64,000 nucleotides of DNA from Nectonema munidae (taxonomy: Eukaryota > Nematomorpha > Nectonematoida > Nectonematidae): the NCBI GenBank assembly GCA_030549495.1, contig JAUIRK010001053.1, forward strand, positions 124,001 through 188,000, given 5' to 3'. The notes under the pieces are model-generated. The model saw nothing but the letters and a program-made list of their open reading frames with translations. It was not told where the DNA came from and made no database searches. Shown here in pieces: positions 63,279 to 64,000 of the stretch (position 1 is its first letter; the number at the start of each line of letters is the position of its first letter). Position numbers and translations under genes: made by a program.

Positions 63279-64000
63279 GTGTTTCTCAACCTTATTTTAA
63301 CTGTAGCCCTCTTTAATAAATACCAAATTGCCATGGCCCCCTTTATTTACATGTGGATTTAAGTGTTTCTTTTTTCAACCTCCTAATTTTTATAACAAAA
63401 TAATGTATAAGTACATTGTAAAAAATTTCTCTGTTGGGTGTTTTAATGAGAAGCTTGTGATTCGTGTAGTTTTACTAGTTTATCAATATTCATGTTTAAA
63501 GATATTTGGGAGAGGCGTAAATCTCCTCTTTTATCTAAAGACGATTTCGAGTTTTTGACAGCCGCTTGATCACTCTGCTAAAGCCTGTCTCAACTAAATA
63601 AGATGTAGAAAAACGAGTAAAAATATTTTCATGTTTTTCAATATTTTAAAAAATTTCATCCATCCACAACTTTTGATACCCTCAATATTTGAAACCGGCA
63701 AATGCTGCTCTTATGTTTTGAAGTTCAATCCAAGATTCTTAAATTTCTATATCAACTTCAAATGGATCAACAATGAAAGGATCCGCAAATCTTTGAAGCA
63801 CATTCATTTTTAAAATATCAAAAAAGAGTATTTTCATATCATTACGTAATTGCTTTAAATGTTCAACATAAACTGTTACATCATTGTCCAGTAACTCAGA
63901 TGATATGCTCGCTAAAGGAGAAAGGTTGGGTCTTGAATATTGCTTATGTTACAACATCATGCTATCTTTGAAATTAAAATTTTTTATTCTCAGTTATTTT
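63279..64000 (-). pseudogene. hAT transposase C-terminus, continues beyond window
   Basis: The right end CAGTGTTTCTCAACC (63279) is a hAT-type terminus. On the minus strand upstream of it are EHLKQLRNDMKILFFDILK (about 63860-63805), DPFIVDPFEVDIEI (about 63780-63740), IELQNIRAAFAGF (about 63728-63690) and STYLVETGFSRVIKRLSK with TRNRL (about 63605-63535). This is the order seen in ZBED/GTF2IRD2-like hAT proteins. TAA codons in this frame (e.g. near 63738) show it is degraded. The other terminus lies outside the window. Confidence 0.7.

Overview
This is AT-rich, intron-rich metazoan nuclear DNA. Three ordinary host genes are spread over large introns and spacers packed with transposable-element (TE) remains. 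Nothing points to a bacterium, an organelle or a CRISPR array. The mix of piggyBac, several hAT lineages, Merlin, Tc1/mariner/pogo-like miniature elements (MITEs), Helitron, RTE-like LINEs, a Penelope-like element and a gypsy fossil fits an invertebrate with a TE-rich genome. An arthropod is a reasonable guess, but the species cannot be named from this window.

Host genes, read exon by exon with matching intron phases: (1) an RTRAF/hCLE (C14orf166) orthologue on the + strand, 5908-15194, six coding exons, only the first short exon not securely found; (2) a TBP-related factor 2 (TRF2/TBPL1) orthologue on the + strand, 19507-39880, five coding exons, 299 codons, apparently complete; (3) a CLN3/battenin orthologue on the - strand, 47817-40247, ten coding exons, lacking only the N-terminal exon(s). 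TRF2 and CLN3 converge with 366 bp between their stop codons. They appear to share one palindromic poly(A) signal, AATAAATTTATT, at 40195-40206.

Layout: 1-600 Merlin transposase fragment (-); 1.7-3.7 kb copy 1 of a tandem-array element; 3.7-4.5 kb piggyBac 3' remnant; 5.9-15.2 kb RTRAF with an RTE-like LINE in one intron; 15.6-17.7 kb gypsy fossil carrying a hAT MITE; 18.5-18.8 kb LINE remnant; 19.5-39.9 kb TRF2, whose introns hold at least four hAT MITEs, two pogo-like MITEs, three piggyBac MITEs, a Helitron and two hAT transposase remnants; 40.2-47.8 kb CLN3 with a hAT copy, a tRNA-derived SINE and a piggyBac MITE in its introns; 48.4-48.9 kb hAT remnant (-); 50.1-52.5 kb Penelope-like element with a long inverted repeat upstream; 54.0-57.2 kb copy 2 of the tandem-array element, inverted relative to copy 1; 57.9-59.3 kb LINE; 59.7-61.2 kb piggyBac; 63.3-64 kb hAT remnant (-).

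The three host genes have no obvious joint function: an RNA-ligase/RNA-transport factor, a core-promoter factor and a lysosomal membrane protein. The most notable points are the shared bidirectional poly(A) site, the loss of the CaaX box and the micro-exons in CLN3, a TBP fold with three of four TATA-intercalating phenylalanines replaced, and an apparently non-autonomous repeat element with two independent ~150-bp tandem arrays. I found no convincing new biological system.
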